A stretch of DNA of 64,000 bases, taken from assembly GCF_017569185.1 (NCBI RefSeq), contig NZ_CP071869.1, positions 186,001 to 250,000 of the forward strand, given 5' to 3'. Source of the stretch: Polaribacter cellanae. GTDB taxonomy: Bacteria > Bacteroidota > Bacteroidia > Flavobacteriales > Flavobacteriaceae. The position numbers and the translations under genes were made by a program. Positions within the stretch are counted from its first letter, which is position 1. Every line of letters starts with the position of its first letter. Shown piece after piece: positions 1-8,897 of this stretch. The notes below the pieces were generated by a model. It was not told the origin of the DNA. It saw only the letters and a program-made list of their open reading frames with translations, and did not search any database.

Positions 1-49
1 CTTCTTGTAAGTTTAAAAAGAATTGGAAAAAAGAAATAAATAATAAGTA
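1..49 (+). other. 3' end of a gene entering from the left, frame undecided
   Basis: Two frames stay open from the window edge. One ends LKRIGKKK with TAA at 37-39. The other ends KEINNK with TAA at 48-50, overlapping the moxR ATG as TAATG, which would suggest translational coupling. The fragment is too short to assign a product. Confidence 0.3.
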
Positions 50-1003
50 ATGTCAAACGTGCAAGCTGTTAAGAATTTAGTTGATAAATACGAGCAACTA
101 CAATTTGAAATTGGGAAAGTAATTATTGGGCAACAAGAAGCTGTAAACTTTACTCTATTATCTATATTTTGTGGAGGACACTCTTTATTAATTGGAGTTC
201 CTGGTTTGGCAAAAACATTATTAGTAAATACAGTTTCAGATGCATTGGGATTAAACTTTAAAAGAATTCAGTTTACGCCAGATTTAATGCCTTCAGATAT
301 TTTAGGAAGTGAAATTTTAGATGAAAACAGACAGTTTAAATTTATAAAAGGACCTATTTTTTCGAATATTATTTTAGCAGATGAGATTAATAGAACACCA
401 CCAAAAACGCAAGCAGCTTTATTAGAGGCAATGCAAGAGCGTTCTGTAACAGTTTCTGGAAACCATTATAAATTAACATTGCCATTTTTTGTATTGGCAA
501 CTCAAAACCCAATTGAGCAAGAAGGAACATATCCTTTGCCAGAAGCACAATTAGATAGGTTTATGTTTTCTATTAACTTAGAATACCCAACCTTTAGTGA
601 AGAAGTACAGGTTGTAAAAAATACAACATCAAGTTTTCAAAATAAGATAAATTCCATTTTCTCTGGAGCAGAAATTGTAGAAATTCAGAATTTAATACGT
701 AAAATACCAGTTGCAGATAATGTGATTGAATATGCAGTTCGTTTGGTTGGTAAAACAAGACCAAAATCTCCAGAAGCAACAGAATTGGTAAAATCTTACT
801 TAGATTGGGGTGCAGGGCCAAGAGCTTCACAAAACTTAATTTTGGCAGCAAAAGCGCATGCTGCAGTAAATGGTAAATTTTCTCCAGATATCGAAGACGT
901 AAAAGCAGTTGCAATTCCTATTTTATCTCACAGAATTGTAAAGAATTACAAAGCAGAAGCAGAAGGAGTTACCATTCAAAAAATTATAAATTCGTTGTTA
1001 TAA
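50..1003 (+). CDS. MoxR family AAA+ ATPase
   Basis: The 317-residue protein is a single AAA_3 ATPase with the C-terminal AAA lid. Walker A is GVPGLAKT (residues 49-56) and Walker B is LADEINR (around 109-115), followed by the MoxR hallmark TPPKTQAALLEAMQE. MoxR ATPases act as cytoplasmic chaperones that insert cofactors or metal into von Willebrand A proteins. In Bacteroidota they often lie beside bat genes; here the only BatA-domain gene is 55 kb away (55388-57328). No DUF58 gene follows, because a terminator and convergent rsmD come next. The start is ATG, just after the stop of the upstream gene, so it is probably the last gene of an operon that starts outside the window. Family assignment is secure; the client is unknown. 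Confidence 0.93.
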   Translation: MSNVQAVKNLVDKYEQLQFEIGKVIIGQQEAVNFTLLSIFCGGHSLLIGVPGLAKTLLVNTVSDALGLNFKRIQFTPDLMPSDILGSEILDENRQFKFIKGPIFSNIILADEINRTPPKTQAALLEAMQERSVTVSGNHYKLTLPFFVLATQNPIEQEGTYPLPEAQLDRFMFSINLEYPTFSEEVQVVKNTTSSFQNKINSIFSGAEIVEIQNLIRKIPVADNVIEYAVRLVGKTRPKSPEATELVKSYLDWGAGPRASQNLILAAKAHAAVNGKFSPDIEDVKAVAIPILSHRIVKNYKAEAEGVTIQKIINSLL

Positions 1004-1022
1004 AAAACGAATTAGATTATAA

Positions 1023-1050
1023 AAAAAATACAGCTTTGGCCGTATTTTTT
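1023..1050. terminator. Bidirectional rho-independent terminator
   Basis: A-rich and T-rich arms (AAAAAATAC and GTATTTTTT) enclose a short loop between the converging ends of the moxR and rsmD genes. The layout fits use from both sides. Confidence 0.7.
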
Positions 1051-1067
1051 GCGATTTAAAATAAATT

Positions 1068-1622
1068 TTATGCTTCTTCTTTTATTTCGTTTTCAAAAAA
1101 ACTAAAAACATTTCCTCCATAACGTTTATCGTAACTATGTTTTTCGTGTGTAGATAAATCTGTGTGTTTAGAATGTTCTACAATTAAAATTCCTTCTTCA
1201 TTTAGCATTTTTTTTTCAAAAACTAAATTTACAATTTTTAAGAATTGTTCTTTTTCGAAATCGTAAGGCGGATCTGCAAAAATTACATCAGCTTTTAAAG
1301 AAGTTTTTTCTAAAAACTTATAAACATCACTTTTATAGGTATTAATGTCTAAGTTAAACGCTTTTGAGGTTTCATTAATAAATTTAATACAGCCATAATG
1401 TGCATCAACAGCATAAATGGTTTTGGTACCTCTAGAGGCAAATTCGTAGCTAATATTTCCTGTACCTGCAAATAAATCGATTACAGAAATGGCATCGAAA
1501 TAATAGGTATTGTTTAAAATATTAAACAACGATTCTTTTGCCATATCTGTTGTGGGTCTAACAGGTAAATTTTTAGGCGCAGATAAACGTCTCGATTTTA
1601 ATTTTCCAGAAATAATTCTCAT
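1068..1622 (-). CDS. rsmD: 16S rRNA (guanine(966)-N(2))-methyltransferase RsmD
   Basis: The 184-residue protein has the SAM-binding motif DLFAGTGN (49-56) and the N2-guanine methyltransferase catalytic motif DPPY (117-120). The N-terminus MRIISGKLKSRRL is typical of RsmD. It methylates G966 of 16S rRNA on the assembling 30S subunit. Its ATG overlaps the stop of the upstream DUF3822 gene by 4 bases (ATGA type), so the two are translationally coupled. Length matches the family. Confidence 0.95.
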   Translation of the reverse strand: MRIISGKLKSRRLSAPKNLPVRPTTDMAKESLFNILNNTYYFDAISVIDLFAGTGNISYEFASRGTKTIYAVDAHYGCIKFINETSKAFNLDINTYKSDVYKFLEKTSLKADVIFADPPYDFEKEQFLKIVNLVFEKKMLNEEGILIVEHSKHTDLSTHEKHSYDKRYGGNVFSFFENEIKEEA

Positions 1623-2413
1623 TCGCCTAATAGTATAAAATTCGTGTGTGTTTCTAAATTTAATTCTTTAAAAATAGGATTTTTGCTTTCTAAAAAATAC
1701 AAATTTTTAATGTATTTGTAGGTTATTTTGTATAATCTTGAATTTAAAATGATGTCTCCTAATAAATACAATGGAAATTCGTTAGTATCTAATTTTAATT
1801 GTTCTGCAACGAATAAAATATAATATAAAAAATCTTCATTAGAAGTATATGTAAAAGAGTTGTAGAGCAGTAATTTTTTATTTTCTAAAACAACAATATC
1901 GAAAGTGGTTTTAGAAACATGTACATACATTGTTTTTGTATCACTCTTATTCTGTTGAATTAACTTATCAATCAATACAGAACTATGATGTTTGTAATTA
2001 AACTCTCCAAAATTGTTAAATAGATAGTTGTTTATGTTTACATAAGGTATGTAAACATTTTTTGTATCTATAGTATTAATCTCATCAAAAGTTATAAAAT
2101 CTGTTGCTAGTGTTTTTATATTTAAATTTAAATAAGAAGATAATTTATCTTCATTAAAATATTCGTTGGGAACTAATGTAGAAAGGTTATTTTGATGAAT
2201 TACAGCAACATTCGAAAAATCTTGTTGTAAATGAGTATCATTCTTAAAAATATCTTTAATTTTTAACAATAGATTTTCTGGAGTTGCTTGTGTTTCAGGA
2301 AAAGTATAAGCAGAGAAATACATATCCTTTTTAGATAATGTATCTTGGATAGAAAAAGAAAATCCATCCAAATTAAATTGGATGGATAAATTTTTATCTT
2401 TTGTGTTTTTCAA
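1619..2413 (-). CDS. DUF3822 family protein
   Basis: The protein resembles the DUF3822 family of Bacteroidota, which sits next to rsmD in many flavobacteria. It has an actin-like-fold flavour (VHVSKTTFDIVVLENKKLLLYNSF reads as paired beta strands, shown here in part), but its function is unknown. The longest frame starts at a GTG at 2473, inside the upstream gene. I prefer the TTG at 2413 (MKNTKDKNLSIQF), 11 bases after the upstream stop, because homology-like sequence begins there. The start remains uncertain. It forms an operon with rsmD. Confidence 0.75.
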   Translation of the reverse strand: MKNTKDKNLSIQFNLDGFSFSIQDTLSKKDMYFSAYTFPETQATPENLLLKIKDIFKNDTHLQQDFSNVAVIHQNNLSTLVPNEYFNEDKLSSYLNLNIKTLATDFITFDEINTIDTKNVYIPYVNINNYLFNNFGEFNYKHHSSVLIDKLIQQNKSDTKTMYVHVSKTTFDIVVLENKKLLLYNSFTYTSNEDFLYYILFVAEQLKLDTNEFPLYLLGDIILNSRLYKITYKYIKNLYFLESKNPIFKELNLETHTNFILLGE

Positions 2414-2423
2414 AATAAGATTG

Positions 2424-3155
2424 CTATTCTCTTTTCTCACCTTTTTTATCGTAAGAAGTAGGCCAGTTACCACCAGTAGTTACTTCATCTAAAGAACCAA
2501 CAGAAATATATTCTCCTTTAATTTGATCGGTAGCAATAGCTTCCAATTCTTGTTTAATTAAAGATTCGTTTTCTCCTTTAAGAAGTGCTGCTTTAGGTGT
2601 TTTTGCCATAAAAGTAGGTACTACTAAACCAGGTATTTTTTCTACGGTACCAACTTCCAATTCAAATTCTTTTCCTTCTAAACCAGGAACTTTAAACATG
2701 TTTTTGTAATCTTTACCTTCAAAATACTTTAAAACAGGCTCATACCCAATAGTATCTGTAACTCTTTTTTCTACATCTACAATAATACCACCACCTTTGT
2801 TTACCTTCTCTACAACAGTTCTTGTGTTCGTTAATGCTAATTTAGCAGTATCTACAAAACTAATTAAAGCCGTTTTATTAGCTGTGTATTTTCCAGTCGC
2901 TTCGTAATGTTTTACTTCAGCATCTCTAATTATTTTAAGATTTTCTACAACTTTAGCAAATTTTTTAACTTTAGCTTTGTTAAAATTGATGGGCTCCATA
3001 ATTCCATTGTAAATCTTAATTCCTAAAAATATTGCTACGAAAAGTAGTAATAAAGAAGCTAACCAACGTAACTTTAAAGGTAAAAACTTAACTATAACAA
3101 TAGCTAAAAGCACAGCTACTAATACTGCTGCTAAAATCATTCCAATTAATCCCAT
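2424..3155 (-). CDS. Conserved membrane-anchored hypothetical protein
   Basis: The 243-residue protein has two N-terminal membrane segments (about residues 4-25 and 32-50), then a soluble, Lys- and Glu-rich domain likely outside the cytoplasmic membrane. The part around HYEATGKYTANKTALISFVDT resembles the pattern seen after type IV pilin-like helices, but there is no prepilin cleavage site. I do not recognise a named family. It is the first gene of the rsmD operon. Confidence 0.75.
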   Translation of the reverse strand: MGLIGMILAAVLVAVLLAIVIVKFLPLKLRWLASLLLLFVAIFLGIKIYNGIMEPINFNKAKVKKFAKVVENLKIIRDAEVKHYEATGKYTANKTALISFVDTAKLALTNTRTVVEKVNKGGGIIVDVEKRVTDTIGYEPVLKYFEGKDYKNMFKVPGLEGKEFELEVGTVEKIPGLVVPTFMAKTPKAALLKGENESLIKQELEAIATDQIKGEYISVGSLDEVTTGGNWPTSYDKKGEKRE

Positions 3156-3183
3156 TTTTAATATTTTTTTAATAGTCTTATCG

Positions 3184-3214
3184 CAAATCTACAATTTTTT
3201 TTTAATGATAAAAA
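3184..3214 (-). promoter_or_regulatory. Candidate promoter of the 2424-3155 / rsmD operon
   Basis: On the minus strand a TAGATTTG box (3191-3184) matches the Bacteroidota -7 consensus TAnnTTTG. TTTT lies 19 bases upstream, three of four matches to the -33 TTTG. It is located 29 bases before the start codon. Confidence 0.4.
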
Positions 3215-3258
3215 CTTTTATTTACAAATCGATGTATCTTTGATGTTTTAAATGCTCT

Positions 3259-4683
3259 ATGATAGAAAAACCAAGCGAATTTAACAGAGAACTTATAAAT
3301 AAATTTCCACACGAACCTACTTTTAAGCAAGGAAAACTATTAAAACTTCTAAGTGACTTTATTTTTAATGAAGATAAAAATGCTTTATTTTTATTAAAAG
3401 GATATGCAGGAACAGGAAAAACAACTACAATAAGTACTTTTGTAAATTGTTTATGGTCTGCAGGTAAAAAAGCGGTTTTATTAGCACCTACAGGAAGAGC
3501 AGCAAAAGTAATTGCTTTGTATTCTAAAAGACCAGCATTTACGATTCATAAAAAAATATATTTTCCAAAAAAACAAGCGAATGGTTCTGTAGATTTTGTT
3601 TTGCAAACGAATAAGCACACAAATACTATTTTTATGGTAGATGAAGCTTCTATGATTCCAGATGGAAAACAGAATCAGAGTTTTTTCGATTCTAAATCTT
3701 TATTAAGCGATTTAATCTCTTACGTATATTCTGGTAAAAATTGCAAGCTTATTTTTATTGGAGATACTGCACAGTTGCCACCTGTAAAACTAAATGTGAG
3801 TCCTGCTTTGGAACAAGATACATTAACATACGACTATCAAAAAAACGTAGCAGAAATAGAGTTAGATGAAGTAATGCGTCAGCATGAAAACTCAGGAATT
3901 TTAGCCAATGCAACTAACTTAAGACTCTTACTACAAAACCAAGGAGATTCTTTTCAATTTGATGTAAATTTCCCAGATATAAAAAGATTAGAAGATGGTT
4001 ATGATATTGAAGATGCCATTGTAAGAGCTTACGAAAATGAAGGAGTTGAAGATACTGCGTTTATCGTGCGTTCTAATAAAAGAGCCAACCAGTACAACCA
4101 ACAAATACGTTATAATATAAGAGGGCAAGAAAACGAAATTTCTGCTGGAGATTATATTATGATTGTAAAAAACAATTATTATTGGTTAGATGAATCGTCT
4201 AAAGCTGGTTTTATTGCCAATGGAGATATTTGCCAGGTTTTAAAAATATTTTCTATTAAAGAATTGTATGGTTTTAAATTTGCGGAGGTAGAAATAAAAA
4301 TGATAGACTATCCAGAGATGCAACCTTTCGAAACAGTGTTGCTTTTAGATACATTAACGAGTGAAAGTCCGTCTTTAAAATACGAAGAGTCAAATAAACT
4401 ATACGAAGCTGTAAAAGAAGATTATGCGCATGAAAAATCGAAATATAAACAGTTTTTGGCGATAAAGAAGAACAAATATTTTAATGCCTTACAAGTAAAG
4501 TTTTCGTATGCAATGACGTGTCATAAATCTCAAGGAGGACAATGGAAAACCGTTTTTATAGAGCAACCTTATTTACCTGATGGTGTTTCGAAAGAATATT
4601 TTAGATGGTTATACACAGCCATAACAAGAGCGCAAGAAAAACTGTATTTAATTGGTTTTAAGGACGATTTTTTTACTGAATAG
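3259..4683 (+). CDS. RecD-like superfamily 1B ATP-dependent DNA helicase
   Basis: The 474-residue protein has Walker A GYAGTGKTT (48-56), motif II VDEASM, the GDTAQLPPV motif, and a C-terminal UvrD_C_2 region with the late helicase motifs FSYAMTCHKSQGGQW and YTAITRAQEKL. It lacks the N-terminal extension of true RecD2, so it belongs to the shorter AAA_30-type RecD/Dda-like group. A role in DNA repair or replication restart is inferred from family. It is monocistronic and divergent from the preceding operon. A TATCTTTG -7-like box lies at 3235-3242 without a clear -33. Confidence 0.88.
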   Translation: MIEKPSEFNRELINKFPHEPTFKQGKLLKLLSDFIFNEDKNALFLLKGYAGTGKTTTISTFVNCLWSAGKKAVLLAPTGRAAKVIALYSKRPAFTIHKKIYFPKKQANGSVDFVLQTNKHTNTIFMVDEASMIPDGKQNQSFFDSKSLLSDLISYVYSGKNCKLIFIGDTAQLPPVKLNVSPALEQDTLTYDYQKNVAEIELDEVMRQHENSGILANATNLRLLLQNQGDSFQFDVNFPDIKRLEDGYDIEDAIVRAYENEGVEDTAFIVRSNKRANQYNQQIRYNIRGQENEISAGDYIMIVKNNYYWLDESSKAGFIANGDICQVLKIFSIKELYGFKFAEVEIKMIDYPEMQPFETVLLLDTLTSESPSLKYEESNKLYEAVKEDYAHEKSKYKQFLAIKKNKYFNALQVKFSYAMTCHKSQGGQWKTVFIEQPYLPDGVSKEYFRWLYTAITRAQEKLYLIGFKDDFFTE

Positions 4684-4927
4684 GGTATTAAGAATGAAGA
4701 ATCAAGAATTAAGTATTGATTATTAAGTTTCAAGTTTCAAAATTTTCTCGCAAAGTCACAGAATTTTATATTTGTTAGATGCCACTTAAAATTTTTCTCT
4801 CGCAAATTCACAAAGTCGCAAAGATTTTTTTTAAGCGTTTATTTTGTTAAATCTTAATTAAAAAGAATTACTAAATTTCTGAAAGAATTTATTGAAGTTA
4901 TTCTAAAAACTTCCAACTTCCAACTCC
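4684..4927. other. Intergenic region with degenerate repeat debris
   Basis: No gene is visible. The region holds short simple-sequence motifs seen elsewhere in such genomes: two CTCGCAAA-CACAAAGTCGC-like pieces (about 4747-4766 and 4800-4822) and a run of CTTCCAACTTCCAACTCC near 4910. The latter resembles the string inside valS at 36935-36975. Confidence 0.5.
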
Positions 4928-5878
4928 TTACTTCAACAAATAAGCCATATTTATGGAGCCATATTTATGCCCATTATTAAAACGTAAACCTTTAGATTTA
5001 TTAGAATTGAAATTAAAAGTGTATCCAAAATTGAATCTATTTGACGTAAACTTTAAACCAATTTCTAAACCAAAAACCAGTGGCTCAAGTTCGTTGGTAA
5101 CTTCACTATTTTTATTTAAAAAACTTCCTTGTAATGTAGCATCATAAAGAGCATATCTAATAGATGGTTTTATAAAAAAGAAAGATTCTACTTCACTAAA
5201 ATAACTGGTGTTTACATTATTAAAATTAGAATTAAAAGCAATTGAATTGACTAAGTTTTGCAAAGACTTAAAGCCAATTCTTCCGTAAAAACCAGTAGAA
5301 AAATTTGTAAAAACAGTTCCTATTTTTGCGGAATTTACCCAAGAAACATCCAAATGATTCGAATTATCTTTTAGTAGATGCCTATTAAATTCGAAATTAA
5401 AATTTAATGCAAGAGCATTTTTTACCTGATATTTCCAACCAACAGCTTCTCTAAAACCATAAATATTATGAATAAAATCTTGTAATTCTTTTCCATAAGC
5501 GTAAGTACCAAGAACTCCTAATTGTACAGAAGTTTTAAAATTTTGGTTGTTTTTATAAATTCTATTCAACCCGAAACTTCCATATAAATACGCAGCAAAA
5601 GGCCTGTCTTGTTCTTCTTTAGAAATAACAATTGCCTTATATGGAGAATACATTTTGTGTCCAATACTCCATTCGAAAATTCGCTTTTCTAAATTTTCTT
5701 TTTTGCATTTAGAGAGGTATTTGTAAGATAAAAACATTCCATTTGTATAATAGCGGTCGTTTTTTACAGAAGTGTACAAATCGTTTTCTGTGATAAAACT
5801 AATTTCTTTCGAAAATTTCTGTTGAGAAAAATTATTTATTGTTGCGAATACAAATAAAATGAAGCTTGTTTTTTTCAT
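4928..5878 (-). CDS. LpxR-like lipid A 3'-O-deacylase, outer membrane
   Basis: The protein matches the DUF2219/LpxR family of outer-membrane beta barrels that remove the 3'-acyloxyacyl chain of lipid A. After a signal peptide (MKKTSFILFVFATINNFSQQ) comes the family signature ENDLYTS...DRYYTNG, which carries the Asn and Asp of the active site. A His follows around DFIHNIYG, where the catalytic His is expected. The tail ends in alternating aromatic strands as in porin-like barrels. A TTG 9 bases upstream is possible, but it lies in a TATATTTG promoter-like box (5892-5885), so ATG at 5878 is preferred. Calcium-dependent activity is known for Salmonella LpxR and only inferred here. Confidence 0.82.
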   Translation of the reverse strand: MKKTSFILFVFATINNFSQQKFSKEISFITENDLYTSVKNDRYYTNGMFLSYKYLSKCKKENLEKRIFEWSIGHKMYSPYKAIVISKEEQDRPFAAYLYGSFGLNRIYKNNQNFKTSVQLGVLGTYAYGKELQDFIHNIYGFREAVGWKYQVKNALALNFNFEFNRHLLKDNSNHLDVSWVNSAKIGTVFTNFSTGFYGRIGFKSLQNLVNSIAFNSNFNNVNTSYFSEVESFFFIKPSIRYALYDATLQGSFLNKNSEVTNELEPLVFGLEIGLKFTSNRFNFGYTFNFNSNKSKGLRFNNGHKYGSINMAYLLK

Positions 5879-5988
5879 AAAGAACAAATATAGAAGAATG
5901 TTATTAAACTTCTGTAAATTGATGTTTTTTTAACCCTCTAAATAAAAAAAAGTAGTTATTTTTAGACCAACATATAATATAGGTATTT

Positions 5989-6840
5989 ATGAAGAAAGGG
6001 TTAACTGCAGAAGACTTCGAAAAAATTGAAACAAACAAAGAATTATTAACACTTATAGAAAATAAAAGTGTTTTATTTAACAAGGTAAATAAAACACTTT
6101 CTTATACAAAAGAATTAAAACTACTTCAAATAGAACTGGTAAAATTACAAAGATGGATTTCTAAAGAAAATAAACGTGTGGCTGTTATTTTCGAAGGAAG
6201 AGATGCTGCAGGAAAAGGTGGTAATATCAGACGATTTATGGAACATTTAAACCCTAGATCTAGTCGATTGGTGGCATTAAATAAACCAACAGAAGTCGAA
6301 AAAGGACAATGGTATTTTCAACGATATATTAAAGAATTACCAAACCCTGGAGAAATAGTTTTCTTTGATAGAAGTTGGTACAATAGAGCTGTTGTAGAGC
6401 CTGTTATGGGGTTTTGTACAGAAGAACAATACAAAGAATTTTTAGTGCAAGTACCAGAATTCGAACACATGATGTACGAAGATGGGTTAATTATTATAAA
6501 GTTTTGGTTGTCTATCTCGAAAGACGAACAATTAAGACGTTTCGAAGCACGAAAAGAAAACCCTTTAAAGCGTTGGAAATTTAGCCCTGTTGATAAGCAA
6601 GGACAAATTCTTTGGGACAAATACACGCATTACAAAGCAGAAATGTTTTCTAAAACCCATACGTCTTACAGTCCTTGGATGATGGTAAAAACAAACGATA
6701 AAAAAGTAGCCAGACTAGAAGCAATTAGACACGTAATTTCTCAGTTCGATTATGATGGAAAAAGAGACGCAAAAACGGCAATTACGCCAGATCCAAATGT
6801 AGTAATGAGGTATTATCGTTCTAACAATAATTTAGATTAA
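5989..6840 (+). CDS. Polyphosphate kinase 2 family protein, copy 1
   Basis: The 283-residue protein is a one-domain PPK2. Walker A GRDAAGKGG is at 70-78, the lid region includes RRFMEHLNPR, and Walker B FFDRSWYNRA follows. PPK2 enzymes use polyphosphate to phosphorylate nucleoside mono- or diphosphates, or run in reverse. It is followed after 5 bases by a second PPK2 gene, so both are probably co-transcribed. The pair arose by duplication, since they share the core motifs nearly residue for residue and differ in both termini. Substrate class (PPK2-I, II or III) cannot be fixed by eye. Confidence 0.92.
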   Translation: MKKGLTAEDFEKIETNKELLTLIENKSVLFNKVNKTLSYTKELKLLQIELVKLQRWISKENKRVAVIFEGRDAAGKGGNIRRFMEHLNPRSSRLVALNKPTEVEKGQWYFQRYIKELPNPGEIVFFDRSWYNRAVVEPVMGFCTEEQYKEFLVQVPEFEHMMYEDGLIIIKFWLSISKDEQLRRFEARKENPLKRWKFSPVDKQGQILWDKYTHYKAEMFSKTHTSYSPWMMVKTNDKKVARLEAIRHVISQFDYDGKRDAKTAITPDPNVVMRYYRSNNNLD

Positions 6841-6845
6841 AAGAA

Positions 6846-7631
6846 ATGGGAAACAAACTAACAACAAAACAAGTAAATAAATTAAATACAAAAAAAGGAC
6901 TTCTAGCACTTTTGTCTAAAGATCCCTTAAATATAGAAAGAGGTTTACGTTATGTAGATTATCAGAAGAAATTAAAGAAGCTTCAAGTAGAATTAATTCG
7001 TTTGCAAAAATGGGCGATTAACAACAACGAGCGTATTATTGTTGTTTTTCAAGGAAGAGATGCCGCTGGAAAAGGTGGAGCCATAAGAAGATTAACAGAG
7101 CGTATTAACCCACGTCACATGCGAATTGTAGCACTTTCTAAACCTACAGAAGACGAGAAAACTCAATGGTATTTTCAAAGATATGTAGAGCAATTTCCAA
7201 AAGCAGGAGAAATTGTATTTTTCGATAGAAGTTGGTACAATAGAGCAGTTTTAGAACCCGTTAACGGTTTTTGCACACAAAAAGAGTACGATGTTTTTAT
7301 GAATCAGGTAAATGATTTCGAAAGGATGATTTTAGAGTCTGGCATTCACTTGGTAAAAATATACATGTCTATTTCTAAAAAAGAACAAGCCAAACGTTTC
7401 GCAGAAATTAAAAGCAATCCATTAAAACAATGGAAAATGACAAAGTTAGATGAACGAGCGCAAGATTTGTGGGACCAATATACAGAATACAAAAATATAA
7501 TGTTCCAAAAAACAAATACAGAAAATTCGCCATGGAAAATTATTAGAGCAAATAGAAAAACAGAAGCCAGAGTAAACGTTATAAATCACGTTTTAAAGAG
7601 CATTCCTTACGACAGAGATATAGAAGTTTAA
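6846..7631 (+). CDS. Polyphosphate kinase 2 family protein, copy 2
   Basis: The 261-residue protein is a second single-domain PPK2, with Walker A GRDAAGKGG, the basic lid RINPRHMRIVALSKPTEDE and Walker B FFDRSWYNRA. It starts 5 bases after copy 1 and is likely translated from the same mRNA. Its last 53 bases overlap, tail to tail, the 3' end of the phosphatase-like gene on the other strand. Two adjacent PPK2 proteins may form a hetero-oligomer or serve different nucleotides; this is inference. Confidence 0.92.
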   Translation: MGNKLTTKQVNKLNTKKGLLALLSKDPLNIERGLRYVDYQKKLKKLQVELIRLQKWAINNNERIIVVFQGRDAAGKGGAIRRLTERINPRHMRIVALSKPTEDEKTQWYFQRYVEQFPKAGEIVFFDRSWYNRAVLEPVNGFCTQKEYDVFMNQVNDFERMILESGIHLVKIYMSISKKEQAKRFAEIKSNPLKQWKMTKLDERAQDLWDQYTEYKNIMFQKTNTENSPWKIIRANRKTEARVNVINHVLKSIPYDRDIEV

Positions 7632-8262
7632 GAAAAATTTGTTTTTGAACCTCACTAAAAATAAAATGCATTTCTGCAGCAATTTGGCGATTCGTTTTTA
7701 AATACATTTCTTTTCTTTCTGGAGTATCGTCAAACGCTTTTGGGTCTACAAAAGGTAAATGAAACCTTTCGATAGCAGTTGGTATAAAAGGGCAATTTTT
7801 ATCTGCATTATTACAAGTAGTAATGGCAATAAAAGGTTCTTTATTTTCTGGATGATCGAATCTCTTAGAAAATCCAAGAATGGTTTTTCTGCTGCCAGCA
7901 AACGAAATTAAATATTTAGGATTTTGGTGAGAAAAATCTGCAACCTGAAAATCGAAACCTGCTTTTTGTAATGTTTTTACAGTATTTCTATGAAATGCAG
8001 TAACCTCTGTTCCTCCAGAAAAAGAATGGATATTTAACTTGAAGTAATGTGCAGTGTAAAAACCCCAAACTTGCCCAAGCTGACTTCTTCTCGAATTATG
8101 AGTGCAGATAAAATTAAGGTTTACAACACCATTTTTTAAGTACTCTTTTACGATTGCTTCCGAAATTTTAAAAAGTAAATTTTTTCTTTCTTCACTTATA
8201 TGCACATTTTTTATTGCATTTTTAAAGAAATTTTCGGTGGAAACTATAGAAGTACTTAACAT
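7579..8262 (-). CDS. ArsC / low-molecular-weight phosphotyrosine phosphatase-like protein
   Basis: The 227-residue protein has the CX5R phosphate loop CTHNSRRS near residue 52, following an N-terminal helical region, and the late loop FVDPKAFDDTPE with the general-acid Asp seen in the LMW-PTP/arsenate reductase fold. Cys pairs (TTCNNADKNCPF) could support a thiol relay. Bacteroidota carry this longer class, annotated as protein-tyrosine-phosphatase or arsenate reductase. The C-terminal 18 residues (FLKLLYLCRKECSLKRDL) are encoded antisense to the end of the ppk2 gene and look like an extension past the usual stop. No ars genes are nearby, so the substrate is open. Confidence 0.82.
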   Translation of the reverse strand: MLSTSIVSTENFFKNAIKNVHISEERKNLLFKISEAIVKEYLKNGVVNLNFICTHNSRRSQLGQVWGFYTAHYFKLNIHSFSGGTEVTAFHRNTVKTLQKAGFDFQVADFSHQNPKYLISFAGSRKTILGFSKRFDHPENKEPFIAITTCNNADKNCPFIPTAIERFHLPFVDPKAFDDTPERKEMYLKTNRQIAAEMHFIFSEVQKQIFLKLLYLCRKECSLKRDL

Positions 8263-8325
8263 ATGACTATTTTTGTAGCAAAAATAAAGATTATTAGGCT
8301 TGCCTAAATTAATAAAAAGTTAAGA

Positions 8326-8874
8326 ATGCGTTTAGAAATTGGAAATAAAGTAGCTGTTTTAGACGATGTTTTAAAAGGAAAAGTCGTTAATATTAATAAA
8401 GATATAATTTCTGTAGAAACAGAAGATGGTATGGTTTTTAATTTTGATGAAAAAGAATTGATTCGAATCGACACAGAACAACACAAATTATCGAAATTTT
8501 CTGATATTAACAACCCTATTTTACAAGAGAAAATTTCTGATGTGAAAAAGAAACCAAGTCATTTTAAAAAAGAGAAACAAGAAGTAATTATGGAAGTCGA
8601 TTTACATATAAATCAACTTGTAAAATCTACCAGAGGTTTAGATAATTACGATATGATAAATCTTCAATTAGATACTGCAAAACGAAAAGTAGAATACGCG
8701 ATAAACAAACGAATTTCTAAAATTGTTTTTATCCATGGAGTAGGGGAAGGAGTTTTAAAATCGGAATTGCAATCGCTCTTAAATAAATATCCTGTAAAAT
8801 ATTACGATGCTTCCTACAAAAAATATGGTTTAGGAGCTACTGAGGTTTATATTTATCAGAATGTACAGCATTAA
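8326..8874 (+). CDS. Smr domain protein (DUF2027-like N-terminus)
   Basis: The 182-residue protein has an N-terminal small beta-rich domain (GNKVAVLDDVLKGKVVNI) and a C-terminal Smr domain. The Smr hallmarks are DLHINQL near residue 93 and the HGVGEG loop near 140. Smr domains are nucleases or RNA/DNA-binding modules related to the MutS2 tail. It lies 23 bases before the cysteine desulfurase gene in the same direction. Confidence 0.85.
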   Translation: MRLEIGNKVAVLDDVLKGKVVNINKDIISVETEDGMVFNFDEKELIRIDTEQHKLSKFSDINNPILQEKISDVKKKPSHFKKEKQEVIMEVDLHINQLVKSTRGLDNYDMINLQLDTAKRKVEYAINKRISKIVFIHGVGEGVLKSELQSLLNKYPVKYYDASYKKYGLGATEVYIYQNVQH

Positions 8875-8897
8875 CATAGAAAACGTATTTTTGTAAG

